From contig CAXTAT010000032.1 of the NCBI GenBank assembly GCA_964242415.1, positions 1-61,309 on the forward strand: 61,309 nucleotides of DNA, given 5' to 3'. The stretch comes from DASWOJ01 sp964242415. GTDB lineage: Bacteria; Pseudomonadota; Alphaproteobacteria; Acetobacterales; Acetobacteraceae. The translations under genes were made by a program, and so were the position numbers. Shown here piece after piece: positions 33,969-41,289 of this stretch. How positions within the stretch are numbered: position 1 is the stretch's first letter; every line of letters begins with the position of its first letter. The notes under the pieces are model-generated. The model searched no databases. It saw nothing but the letters and a program-made list of their open reading frames with translations, and was not told where the DNA came from.

Positions 33969-35161
33969 TTCGCCGCCGCTGCCATGGGCGTTGGCAGGCA
34001 GCGGCGCGTGCCGCGGCGGATCATCTCCACCGCGGTGTCCACGTCGGCGTCGGTCAGCACCAGGGGGGGCACCAGGCGCACCACGTTGTCCCCGGCGGCG
34101 ACCGTCAGCAGGCCCTCTGCCATGAACGCTGCCTGCAAGTCGCCGTTCGGCACCACCGCCTTCAGCCCGAGGATCAGCCCGGCGCCGCGCACGTCCTGCA
34201 AGACGGACGGGTACTCCGCCACCACCTGCTCCAGCGCGAACCACAGGCGGCGGGCTTTGCGGTCCACCTCGGCCAGGAAGCCCGGCGCCAGCACCACGTC
34301 CAGCACCGCATTCGCCGCCGCGCACGCCAGGGGGTTGCCGCCGAACGTCGTGCCATGGGTGCCGGCGACGAGGTATTTCGCCACCCACTCCTTCGCCAGC
34401 ACGGCGCCCATCGGGAAGCCGCCGGCGATGCCCTTGGCGATGCTCATCACGTCCGGCTCGATGCCCGCCCACTCATGCGCGAACAGCTTGCCGGTGCGGC
34501 CCATGCCGCACTGCACCTCGTCCAGGCCCAGGACCAGGCCGAACTCGTCGCAGGTGGCGCGCAGGTCGCGCAGGTAGTCCAGCGGCGCCGGGCGGATGCC
34601 GCCCTCGCCCTGCACCGGCTCGATCAGCACCCCGGCGGTCTGCGGGCCGATGGCGTCGCGCAGCGCGTTCATGTTGTTGAACGGCACGTGGTCGAAGCCA
34701 TCGACCTCCGGCCCGAACCCGGCCAGGTACTTCTTGTTCCCCGTCGCCGCCAGCATCGCCAGCGTGCGGCCATGGAACGCGCCGTCGAAGCAGATCACCC
34801 GGTAGCGCTCGCCACGGCCGGTTTCGTGCATGGCCCGGCGCATCATCTTCACCAGGCCCTCGTTCGCCTCGGCGCCCGAGTTGCAGAAGAACACGCTGTC
34901 GGCGAACGTCGCCTCGACGAAGCGTGCGGCCAGGCGCTCGGCGCCGGGCACGCGGTATAGGTTGCTGGTGTGCATCACCCGGCCTGCCTGCTCGGCGATG
35001 GCCTGCACCAGGTGCGGATGGGCGTGGCCGAGGCTGCTGGTGGCGATGCCGGAGCCGTAATCCAGGAATCGTCGCCCGTCCGTCGTGAACAGCCAGGCGC
35101 CTTCACCCCGCTCAAAGGCGAGGTCGGTGCGGTTGTACGTCGGCATCAGGGCGGCGATCAT
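33965..35161 (-). CDS. argD: Acetylornithine aminotransferase
   Basis: A 398-residue PLP enzyme of class III converting N-acetylglutamate semialdehyde to acetylornithine; it often also serves lysine synthesis. Landmarks: YGSGIATSSLGHAHPHLVQA, FFCNSGAEANEGLVKMMR (phosphate-binding loop), GAFHGRTLAMLAATGN, LGLDEVQCGMGRTGKLFAHE and SIAKGIAGGFPMGAVLAKE, the last holding the Schiff-base Lys. ATG 35161 begins MIAALMPTYNRTDLAFERG, as in the family. It is the first gene of the argD-argF unit. The 279-bp upstream spacer holds a solo REP-like copy and no obvious ARG-box. Confidence 0.95.
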   Translation of the reverse strand: MIAALMPTYNRTDLAFERGEGAWLFTTDGRRFLDYGSGIATSSLGHAHPHLVQAIAEQAGRVMHTSNLYRVPGAERLAARFVEATFADSVFFCNSGAEANEGLVKMMRRAMHETGRGERYRVICFDGAFHGRTLAMLAATGNKKYLAGFGPEVDGFDHVPFNNMNALRDAIGPQTAGVLIEPVQGEGGIRPAPLDYLRDLRATCDEFGLVLGLDEVQCGMGRTGKLFAHEWAGIEPDVMSIAKGIAGGFPMGAVLAKEWVAKYLVAGTHGTTFGGNPLACAAANAVLDVVLAPGFLAEVDRKARRLWFALEQVVAEYPSVLQDVRGAGLILGLKAVVPNGDLQAAFMAEGLLTVAAGDNVVRLVPPLVLTDADVDTAVEMIRRGTRRCLPTPMAAAAK

Positions 35162-35344
35162 CTTCGGTCCTTACACCTCTGGGCTACCTTCCCCGGCTGT
35201 TGCGCTTACGCGACCCGTCGCGGGCGGTTCCGGGGAAGCGGGGAAGATGGGATGGACGCCGTTGGGAAGTCAACGGAATGGTGCCGTTCGGGGACAGGAA
35301 TGTCGGGAACGCGGGCCGGGCGGGGGCATAGGCACCCTAGCTTG

Positions 35345-35380
35345 CTTCTTCCTCTCCCTCCGGGAGAGGGAGAAGCAGCT
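35345..35380. repeat. Solo REP-like palindrome (copy 5)
   Basis: A single hairpin GCTTCTTCCTCTCCC-tcc-GGGAGAGGGAGAAGC without the inner GGCCGGGGTGAGGG part and without a partner arm. It lies between the divergent argD and recX genes. Its outer flanks correspond to the outer left of one paired arm and the outer right of the other. Confidence 0.85.
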
Positions 35381-35440
35381 ACGCGCGGCGGTTCTGCGGG
35401 CCGGGTTCCGCACCGGGGCCGGGCGTGCCATCCTCGCGGC

Positions 35441-36082
35441 ATGCCGAAGCCATCCGACGACGCGCCCGGCGCCGCGAGACCCCGTCCCTCCCGCGCCGAG
35501 CGCCCGGCCGGCCCGGCCCCGACCCGCGCCAAGCTGCACGAGGCCGCCCTGGCCCACCTGGCCAAGTTCAGCGCGACCGAGGCCGGGCTGGTCCGCGTGC
35601 TGGACCGCCGCATCGACCGCTGGGCACGCCGCGCCGCCACCGAGGGCACGGAACCCGGCGCGGAGCCGGACACCACGCCGTCCCGCCTCGCGGCCCGGGA
35701 GGTTGCGCGCGCCCTGGTGCAATCCGGCGTGGTGGACGACACCGCCTTCGCCGCCGGCCGCGCCCGCAGCCTGACCCGCGCCGGCCGCTCGCGCCGGGCC
35801 ATCAGCGCGCACCTGTCGGCCAAGGGCGTGCCGCAGGAGGTCGCCCGCGACGCCCTACCGGAGGCCGACACCGAGCTGGCCGCCGCCCTGGCCTACGCCC
35901 GCCGCCGCCGCCTGGGTCCGTTCCGCACCGACCGCGAGACCGACGTGCCGATCGAGGACACCCGGCGCAAGGAGATCGGCGCCCTGGCCCGCGCCGGCTT
36001 TCCGCAGCCCGTGGCGCAGCAGGCGCTGCGCATGGACCGCGAGGAGGCGGAGGCCGCGGTGATCCGGCTGAAGCAGGGCTAG
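35441..36082 (+). CDS. recX: Regulatory protein RecX
   Basis: A 213-residue helical protein that modulates RecA filaments. The tandem three-helix RecX repeats are visible: LHEAALAHLAKFSATEAGLVRVLDRRI, VARALVQSGVVDDTAFAAGRARSL with GRSRRAISAHLSAKGVPQEV, and the last repeat EIGALARAGFPQPVAQQALR. The N-terminal 25 residues are Pro/Arg-rich and unlike the family core. ATG 35441 is the only sensible start. It is not next to recA, as is common in alphaproteobacteria. The azlC gene follows without any gap (TAG then GTG). Confidence 0.88.
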   Translation: MPKPSDDAPGAARPRPSRAERPAGPAPTRAKLHEAALAHLAKFSATEAGLVRVLDRRIDRWARRAATEGTEPGAEPDTTPSRLAAREVARALVQSGVVDDTAFAAGRARSLTRAGRSRRAISAHLSAKGVPQEVARDALPEADTELAAALAYARRRRLGPFRTDRETDVPIEDTRRKEIGALARAGFPQPVAQQALRMDREEAEAAVIRLKQG

Positions 36083-36790
36083 GTGTCGCGCGCCCGTCCC
36101 CGGTTCTCCCGCGCCGCCGTGCTGGACGGCGTGCGGCGCAGCCTGCCGTTGCAGGTCGCCATCGTGCCGTATGCCCTGGTGTGCGGGGTGACGGCGCAGG
36201 GGCACGGGCTGTCCTTGGCCGAGGCCACCTTGATGAGCGCGCTGTGTTTTGCCGGGTCGGCGCAGTTGCTGGCCATGAGCCACTGGGGCACGCCGGCGCC
36301 GGTGCTGGCGGCGGCAGTCGCGGCGTTCGTGGTGAACCTGCGGTCGGCGTTGCAGGGACCGGTGCTGGGGCCGTGGCTGGACCGGGTGCGGGGCTGGCGG
36401 CTGTGGGGCAGCCTGTTCGTGATGGTGGACCAGACCTGGGCGATCTCGGTGACGCAGATGCAGGCGGGGCGCGGGGACGCCGGGTTCCTGTTCGGGGCGG
36501 GGGCGCTGATGTGGGCGGTGTGGGTGGTGGGGACCGCGGCCGGGCACCTGCTGGGGGCGACGATGCGCCCGCCGCCGGGGCACCCGCTGTTCTTCTCGGC
36601 GCTGGCGGTGTTCGTGGCGATCCTGGTGCCGATGTGGCGCGGCGGGCGGGACATGGCGCCCTGGGTGGTGGCGGCCGCGGTGGCGCTGGGGCTGGCGCGG
36701 CTGCTGCCGGGCACGTCGTGGTATATCGTCGGCGGCGCCCTGGCCGGCAGCGCCGCCGGCGTGCTGCGCGACCGCGCCCGGCCTTGCTGA
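36083..36790 (+). CDS. azlC: AzlC-type branched-chain amino acid exporter subunit
   Basis: A 235-residue membrane protein, the large subunit of the two-part AzlCD (LIV-E) exporter. It starts VLDGVRRSLPLQVAIVPYALVCGVTAQ, the family N-terminus, then LSLAEATLMSALCFAGSAQLLAM and about six further hydrophobic helices. GTG at 36083 abuts the recX stop. The azlD partner follows 30 bp downstream. The system exports branched-chain amino acids or analogues; specificity of this copy is unknown. High GC drives many G/A/V/L codons, so helix boundaries are approximate. Confidence 0.9.
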   Translation: MSRARPRFSRAAVLDGVRRSLPLQVAIVPYALVCGVTAQGHGLSLAEATLMSALCFAGSAQLLAMSHWGTPAPVLAAAVAAFVVNLRSALQGPVLGPWLDRVRGWRLWGSLFVMVDQTWAISVTQMQAGRGDAGFLFGAGALMWAVWVVGTAAGHLLGATMRPPPGHPLFFSALAVFVAILVPMWRGGRDMAPWVVAAAVALGLARLLPGTSWYIVGGALAGSAAGVLRDRARPC

Positions 36791-36820
36791 TGCGCTACCC
36801 GGCCTGATGCACCACCCGGA

Positions 36821-37123
36821 ATGACGCTTGATCCCTGGGTGCTGGCCGCCATCGGCGCGATGGCGCTGGCGACCTACCTGACCCGGGCCGGCGGCTACTG
36901 GCTGTTCCGCGCCATCAGCCCGCCGCCGGTGGTGCGGGCCATGCTGAGCTACATCCCCGGCACGCTGTTCGTCAGTTACGTCGTGCCAGCCCTGGCGAAT
37001 GGCGGGGTGCAGCAGTGGGTCGGCGCCGCGGCGACGGCGGCGACGATGCTGGCGACGCGCAACCTGGCCCTGGCGATCCTGGGCGGCACGGCGGCGGCCT
37101 GGGCGGTGTGGGCGCTGTCTTGA
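36821..37123 (+). CDS. azlD: AzlD-type branched-chain amino acid exporter subunit
   Basis: A 100-residue membrane protein, the small AzlD subunit. Three to four helices are visible: WVLAAIGAMALATYLTRAGG with the conserved T-R-x-G-G, VVRAMLSYIPGTLFVSYVVPAL and AATMLATRNLALAILGGTAAAW. It follows azlC in the same direction and is expected to form the exporter with it. Length is normal for the family. Confidence 0.9.
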   Translation: MTLDPWVLAAIGAMALATYLTRAGGYWLFRAISPPPVVRAMLSYIPGTLFVSYVVPALANGGVQQWVGAAATAATMLATRNLALAILGGTAAAWAVWALS

Positions 37124-37342
37124 TGTCAGCCGCGGGATCAGGCTGGTGCGGGCCAACCAGGCCCGTTACCGCATCGACCGCAATGAGCCGGTGGCGGACG
37201 TGTCGCCCGGTGAGGACCGGACGACAGGGCGGGCAGCCCCGTAATCCGCTTGCAAGCCGCCTCGCCGCGCGCCATGTGAAGCGGGCACAGCGGGGCAACC
37301 CGCATGGGGTCTCGCCGGGTTCGGCCCGGCATGGAGGAATTC

Positions 37343-37591
37343 ATGGGTAGCTTGAGCATCTGGCACTGGTTGATCGTGCTGGCCGTCGTCCTCGTGCTGT
37401 TCGGCGGCGGCAACAAGGTCAGCGGGCTGATGGGCGACTTCGCCAAGGGCATCAAGTCGTTCAAGAAGAACATGGCCGAGGACAGCGACGCCTCGATGGA
37501 GGCCAGCGCCGCCGAGCGTCCGGCCGGCACCATCCCCGGCCCGGCCGCCACGACGACCGTGCGCGAGACGACGGCCACCCGCCACGGCTGA
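37343..37591 (+). CDS. tatA: Twin-arginine translocase subunit TatA
   Basis: An 82-residue protein with the TatA plan: a short N-terminus, one membrane helix (SLSIWHWLIVLAVVLVLFGG, about 4-23), the hinge Gly, an amphipathic helix LMGDFAKGIKSFKKNM, then an acidic/disordered tail. ATG 37343 follows GGAGG; a reading 13 codons longer is not needed. TatA forms the protein-conducting oligomer of the Tat system. No tatB or tatC follows, so they lie elsewhere. At least two proteins in this window (25234, 28469) carry apparent Tat signals. Confidence 0.92.
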   Translation: MGSLSIWHWLIVLAVVLVLFGGGNKVSGLMGDFAKGIKSFKKNMAEDSDASMEASAAERPAGTIPGPAATTTVRETTATRHG

Positions 37592-37867
37592 CCGCTGCTG
37601 GACGGCGGTGCTGCCGGCTTGGGCGGCCCGCCTGACCGGCGCCTGCCCGGCGCCGACGTGATTTGTTCTCCGGCGCCGGGGCCGAATCTGGCTTGTTCCA
37701 AAGACCAGCGCGCATGCATTGCGCATCGTGGGGTTTGAGGATGGCACGAGAAAAAAGCTACTTTCGGAATCTGTGTGCTGCTGGCCGGCAGTTCGCCCTG
37801 ACAACCGGCGGCTTGACGGCGTAGGCTAGGCGCGGACACTCGGCGGACATCTGCCGGAGTCCCCGCC

Positions 37868-38818
37868 ATGGCCCACCACCGCATTCCCGCCACCCCGGAT
37901 ACCATCCGCTGGGGCACATTCAGCGCCGAGTACCCGCCGGTGCTGACCATCGAGAGCGGCGACACCGTCACCCTGGAATGCGTGTCCGGCGCCCCCGACG
38001 TGTTGCCGCCCTCAAACCTCGGCTTTCACATCCCGCCCGCCCTGGAAGCGATCCACGCCGCCAACCCGCCCCGCTTGGGTCCGCACATCCTGACCGGCCC
38101 GGTCGCCGTCGCCGGGGCCGAGCCGGGCGACACGCTGGAGGTCCGCATCGACGCCATCGAATTGGGCGCGGACTGGGGCTTCTGCGGCCATCGCCCGCTG
38201 GTCGGCACCTTGCCGGAGGACTTCCCGCACCGCTTCCTTAGCCACATCGCCGTGGACCGTGCGGCGAAAACCTGTCGCCTGCCTTGGGGCACGGTGCTGC
38301 CGTTGTCGCCGTTCTTCGGCGTGATGGGCGTGGCGCCCCCGCCGGCCTATGGCGCGATCAGCACCAAGGAGCCGCGCGAGCACGGCGGCAACCTCGACAA
38401 CAAGGAGGTCGGCGCCGGCAGCACGCTGTTCCTGCCGGTCTGGGTCCCCGGCGGCAACTTCTCCGCCGGCGACGGCCACGGCGTGCAGGGCGACGGCGAG
38501 GTCTGCATCAATGCGCTGGAGATGGCCCTGAACGGCACCTTCACCCTGGTCCTGCACAAGGCCGCCGAGTCGGCCCCCTTGCGCCACCCCAGGGCGGAGT
38601 CGCCGACCCACTACATCTCGATGGGCATGAACGAGGACCTGGACCTGGCGATGAAGCAGGCGTTGCGCGAGATGATCGCCTTCATCACCGCGCGGTCCAA
38701 CCTGTCGCCGGACGAAGCCTATCAGTTCTGCTCGTTAGCCGTGGACTTTCATGTCACGCAAACGGTAAACGGCGAGAAGGGCGTGCATGGCATGTTACGC
38801 AAGGGGTTGTTGTTTTAG
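37868..38818 (+). CDS. Acetamidase/formamidase family protein
   Basis: A 316-residue amidohydrolase of the FmdA/AmdA family, which releases ammonia from short amides. Landmarks: TIESGDTVTLECVSGAPD near the start, HILTGPVAVAGAEPGDTLEVRI, then the family core GNLDNKEVGAGSTLFLPV and GGNFSAGDGHGVQGDGEV, followed by HYISMGMNEDLDLAMKQALR. These match the metal-dependent formamidase layout and the length is standard. It is a single gene; 276 bp of relatively AT-rich spacer precede it, containing a GCGCA-N5-TGCGC palindrome (37710-37724), and gcrA follows. Confidence 0.9.
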   Translation: MAHHRIPATPDTIRWGTFSAEYPPVLTIESGDTVTLECVSGAPDVLPPSNLGFHIPPALEAIHAANPPRLGPHILTGPVAVAGAEPGDTLEVRIDAIELGADWGFCGHRPLVGTLPEDFPHRFLSHIAVDRAAKTCRLPWGTVLPLSPFFGVMGVAPPPAYGAISTKEPREHGGNLDNKEVGAGSTLFLPVWVPGGNFSAGDGHGVQGDGEVCINALEMALNGTFTLVLHKAAESAPLRHPRAESPTHYISMGMNEDLDLAMKQALREMIAFITARSNLSPDEAYQFCSLAVDFHVTQTVNGEKGVHGMLRKGLLF

Positions 38819-38823
38819 TGCTT

Positions 38824-38855
38824 TTGTCCACAAGATAATGTGGGGCTGGGGATAA
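38824..38855. promoter_or_regulatory. Two DnaA-box-like sites upstream of gcrA
   Basis: TTGTCCACA at 38824-38832 matches the DnaA box TTRTCCACA exactly. TGGGGATAA at 38847-38855 is, on the other strand, TTATCCCCA, one mismatch from the consensus. They lie 70-100 bp before the gcrA ATG, in the 105-bp spacer after the acetamidase gene. In Caulobacter DnaA activates gcrA, so the placement is meaningful. No GANTC site is present in this spacer. Confidence 0.6.
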
Positions 38856-38923
38856 CCCGGGTATCTTTTGCACACGGTCCCCGCCTAGCCTTCCTTCGTT
38901 CGCAACGCGCAAGGAGGGCCCAG

Positions 38924-39406
38924 ATGGACTGGAACGACGAAACGATCCTTCGCCTGAGGGCCTTATGGGACGAGGGCCACTCCACGGCCGAGATCGGCCG
39001 GCGCATGGGCGTCACCAAGAATGCGGTGGTGGGCAAGGCGCACCGGCTGGACCTGCCGGCGCGGCCCTCGCCGATCCGCCGGATGATGGGGGAGGCCCAT
39101 GTGCCCCGGCGCGAGCAGGCCAGGCGCGTCGTCGGCCCGACCCTGCCCGCGGCGCCCGCCGTCGCGGCAGCCGTCGCGGAGGAGCCGGTCGTCCGTCCCG
39201 CGGTGCGGCCGCAGCCGCAGTTGCGTGCCGTTGCGCCGCCGCGCCCGAGCAGCCGGGTTTCCACCTGCTGCTGGCCGATCGGCGATCCCGGCACGCCGAG
39301 CTTCCGCTTCTGCGATGCCGGGGCGCTGAGCAACAAGCCATACTGCGCCGAACACGCCGCCCTCGCATACGTGAAGGTCCGCGACCGGCGGGAGGACGCC
39401 GCCTGA
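38924..39406 (+). CDS. gcrA: GcrA cell-cycle regulator
   Basis: A 160-residue GcrA homologue. The DNA-binding N-terminus reads WNDETILRLRALWDEGHSTA, EIGRRMGVTKNAVVGKAHRL (helix-turn-helix, about 2-46). A Pro/Ala-rich linker follows, and the conserved sigma-binding C-terminus has CCWPIGDPGTPSFRFCD and KPYCAEHAALAYV. GcrA binds sigma-70 and promoters with CcrM-methylated GANTC sites, controlling division and replication genes in alphaproteobacteria. ATG 38924 follows AAGGAGGG. Two DnaA-box-like sites lie upstream. The gene is monocistronic by spacing. Confidence 0.93.
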   Translation: MDWNDETILRLRALWDEGHSTAEIGRRMGVTKNAVVGKAHRLDLPARPSPIRRMMGEAHVPRREQARRVVGPTLPAAPAVAAAVAEEPVVRPAVRPQPQLRAVAPPRPSSRVSTCCWPIGDPGTPSFRFCDAGALSNKPYCAEHAALAYVKVRDRREDAA

Positions 39407-39436
39407 TCGCAGGCGCCGCCGGCCGTGATCCGCGCC

Positions 39437-39462
39437 GTCATCGCGAGCCGGTTTCGGCGCGG
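39437..39462 (+). repeat. Short interspersed repeat B (copy 2)
   Basis: GTCATCGCGAGCCGGTTTCG followed by GCGCGG, differing from copy 1 (23338) at a few positions. It lies in the 210-bp gcrA-methyltransferase spacer, which holds nothing else recognisable. Confidence 0.65.
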
Positions 39463-39616
39463 CAACCCAGGGGCGCATGGCCTGGGACCGCCCCCTGGAC
39501 TGCCGCGCGGCGAGCGCAGTTCGCAACGGTGGCGGGTGCGCGGCGCAAATTCGGCGGGTGATGCGGGCCGGGCGGCCCTTGATCCCCGGCCGCCCCGGGG
39601 CTAGGGGTTGGCCAGC

Positions 39617-40279
39617 ATGACAACTCCACTTAATCCCGCGCTCCCCCGCCAACGTCATACGACGCTGGACGCCGACTCCGTGCGGGCCGCCTACCGGCGA
39701 TGGGCCGGCGTGTACGACCTGGTGTTCGGCGGCGTGTCCGCCTTCGGCCGCCGCCGCGCGGTGGAGGCGGTCAACGCCCTGCCCGGGATGCATGTGCTGG
39801 AAGTCGGCGTCGGCACCGGCCTGGCCCTGCCGCACTACAGCGGCGCCAAGCGCATCACCGGCATCGACCTGTCCAAGGAGATGCTGGCCTTCGCCCGGTC
39901 CCGCGTGGCCTCCGACGGCCTGACCAACGTGGAGGCGCTGCTGGAGGTGGATGCCGAGGCGACCGGCCTTGAGGAAGGCTCGTTCGACATCGCCGTCGCC
40001 ATGTTCGTCGCCTCGGTCGTGCCCAACCCCCGCCTGCTGCTGGCCGAGATGCGCCGCGTCGTGCGCCCCGGCGGGCACCTGCTGTTCGTCAACCACTTCG
40101 CCGCCGAGCGCGGCCCGCGCTGGTGGGCCGAGCGCGCCCTGGCCCCGGCGTCGCGCAAGCTCGGCTGGCACCCGGACTTCGCGTTCGACGCCCTGCTGCC
40201 GCCCGAGGACCTTGAGCGCGCCCAATTTGCATCCGTTCCGCCCTTGGGGCTTTTCACCCTGGTGCGCCTGCCCAACTAG
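39617..40279 (+). CDS. Class I SAM methyltransferase, PmtA-like
   Basis: A 220-residue methyltransferase. The SAM motif I is HVLEVGVGTGLALPHY, motif II area ITGIDLSKEMLAFAR, motif III FDIAVAMFVASVVPNP, and post-motif LLAEMRRVVRPGGHLLFVNHF. The beginning AAYRRWAGVYDLVFGGVSAFGRRRAVEAVN is close to the Rhodobacter-type phosphatidylethanolamine N-methyltransferase PmtA, which makes phosphatidylcholine. That assignment rests on resemblance I recall, not on alignment. ATG 39617 is preferred to a TTG three codons earlier. It lies 92 bp before ctaC in the same direction. Confidence 0.82.
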   Translation: MTTPLNPALPRQRHTTLDADSVRAAYRRWAGVYDLVFGGVSAFGRRRAVEAVNALPGMHVLEVGVGTGLALPHYSGAKRITGIDLSKEMLAFARSRVASDGLTNVEALLEVDAEATGLEEGSFDIAVAMFVASVVPNPRLLLAEMRRVVRPGGHLLFVNHFAAERGPRWWAERALAPASRKLGWHPDFAFDALLPPEDLERAQFASVPPLGLFTLVRLPN

Positions 40280-40371
40280 GGACCACGGCGAACTGCTTGA
40301 TCTCACGCATCCTCTTCGATACCTGACCCGGCAGAGTTCCGGGTTGGCAGTGACGGGGCGGAGCAGGCGAA

Positions 40372-41256
40372 ATGGACGGACAGATGCAGGGTATCCAACG
40401 GCTGCGGACCGCAGCATTGACTTTCACCGGGCTATGGCTGGCAGGCGCCGGGCCAGCCTGGGCGCAGTCGCCGAAAAATTGGCAGCTCGGCTTCCAGCCG
40501 GCCCAAAGCAACGTGCAGGCCGGGATCGAGGGGCTGCACTCGCTGGTCCTGTGGCTGATGGCCGCGGTGACGATCTTCGTGGCGGCGCTGCTGCTCTATT
40601 GCGTGTGGCGGTTCCGCGCGTCGAAGAACCCGAAGGCGAGCCGCGTCAGCCACCATACGGCCCTGGAGGTCGCCTGGACCGTGCTGCCGGTGCTGATCCT
40701 GGTGCTGATCGCGATCCCGTCGTTCCGGCTGATCTACTACGAGGACCGCACGGCGGACCCGGACATGACCATCAAGGTCGTCGGGCACCAATGGTACTGG
40801 GAGTACAACTACCCGGACAACGGCGACGTAAAGTTCGACAGCTACATGATCCCCGCCGACGAGTTGAAGGAGGGGCAGCTTCGCCAGCTTGAGGTGGACA
40901 ACCGCGTCGTTGTCCCGGCCGGCAAGAACATCCGCATCCTGACCACCAGCGCCGACGTGATCCACAGCTTCTTTATCCCGTCGCTCGGCGTGCAGCGCTA
41001 TGCGATCCCTGGCCGCACCATCGAGACCTGGGTGCGCGTGGATCACCCCGGCGTCTATTACGGCGAGTGCAACCAGATCTGCGGCACCAACCACAGCGCC
41101 ATGCCGATTGCGGTGCAGGCGATGACCGAGCAGGATTTCGCTACCTGGATCGCCGCGGCGAAGACCAAGTATGCCTCCAACACGCCAGCAGCCCCAGCCG
41201 CCGAGCCTGGCGCCGTCGAGCCTGGCGCCGTGGCGGTTGCAGAGGCCCGGCAGTGA
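40372..41256 (+). CDS. ctaC: Cytochrome c oxidase subunit II
   Basis: A 294-residue subunit carrying the CuA centre that receives electrons from cytochrome c. It has a signal peptide-like start (ALTFTGLWLAGAGPAWAQ), two membrane helices (about 47-68 and 89-112) and a periplasmic cupredoxin domain. The CuA ligands are in YGECNQICGTNHSAM (C-x3-C-x3-H-x2-M) plus an earlier His in DVIHSFFIPSLG, and aromatic residues HQWYWEYNY form the electron-entry patch. No cytochrome c domain is fused. The C-terminus contains a short duplicated EPGAV. It is the first gene of the oxidase operon. Confidence 0.96.
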   Translation: MDGQMQGIQRLRTAALTFTGLWLAGAGPAWAQSPKNWQLGFQPAQSNVQAGIEGLHSLVLWLMAAVTIFVAALLLYCVWRFRASKNPKASRVSHHTALEVAWTVLPVLILVLIAIPSFRLIYYEDRTADPDMTIKVVGHQWYWEYNYPDNGDVKFDSYMIPADELKEGQLRQLEVDNRVVVPAGKNIRILTTSADVIHSFFIPSLGVQRYAIPGRTIETWVRVDHPGVYYGECNQICGTNHSAMPIAVQAMTEQDFATWIAAAKTKYASNTPAAPAAEPGAVEPGAVAVAEARQ

Positions 41257-41289
41257 CCAACATTAAGCCCCGCAAAGGAGCATAGAACG

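Noticed and set aside
37124..37342. GC-rich spacer before tatA considered as a structured RNA such as RNase P
   Set aside because: The conserved RNase P and other ncRNA core sequences are not present; only ordinary GC hairpins are seen.
37741..37824. 27-codon reading beginning MAREKSYFRN before the acetamidase gene
   Set aside because: The GAGG touches the ATG with no proper spacing, there is no membrane helix or motif, and it is too short to judge.
41205..41240. 15-bp tandem duplication at the end of ctaC (EPGAVEPGAV) as a third mini-ORF-type junction
   Set aside because: The unit is a multiple of three, lies inside the coding region and creates no stop/start overlap.
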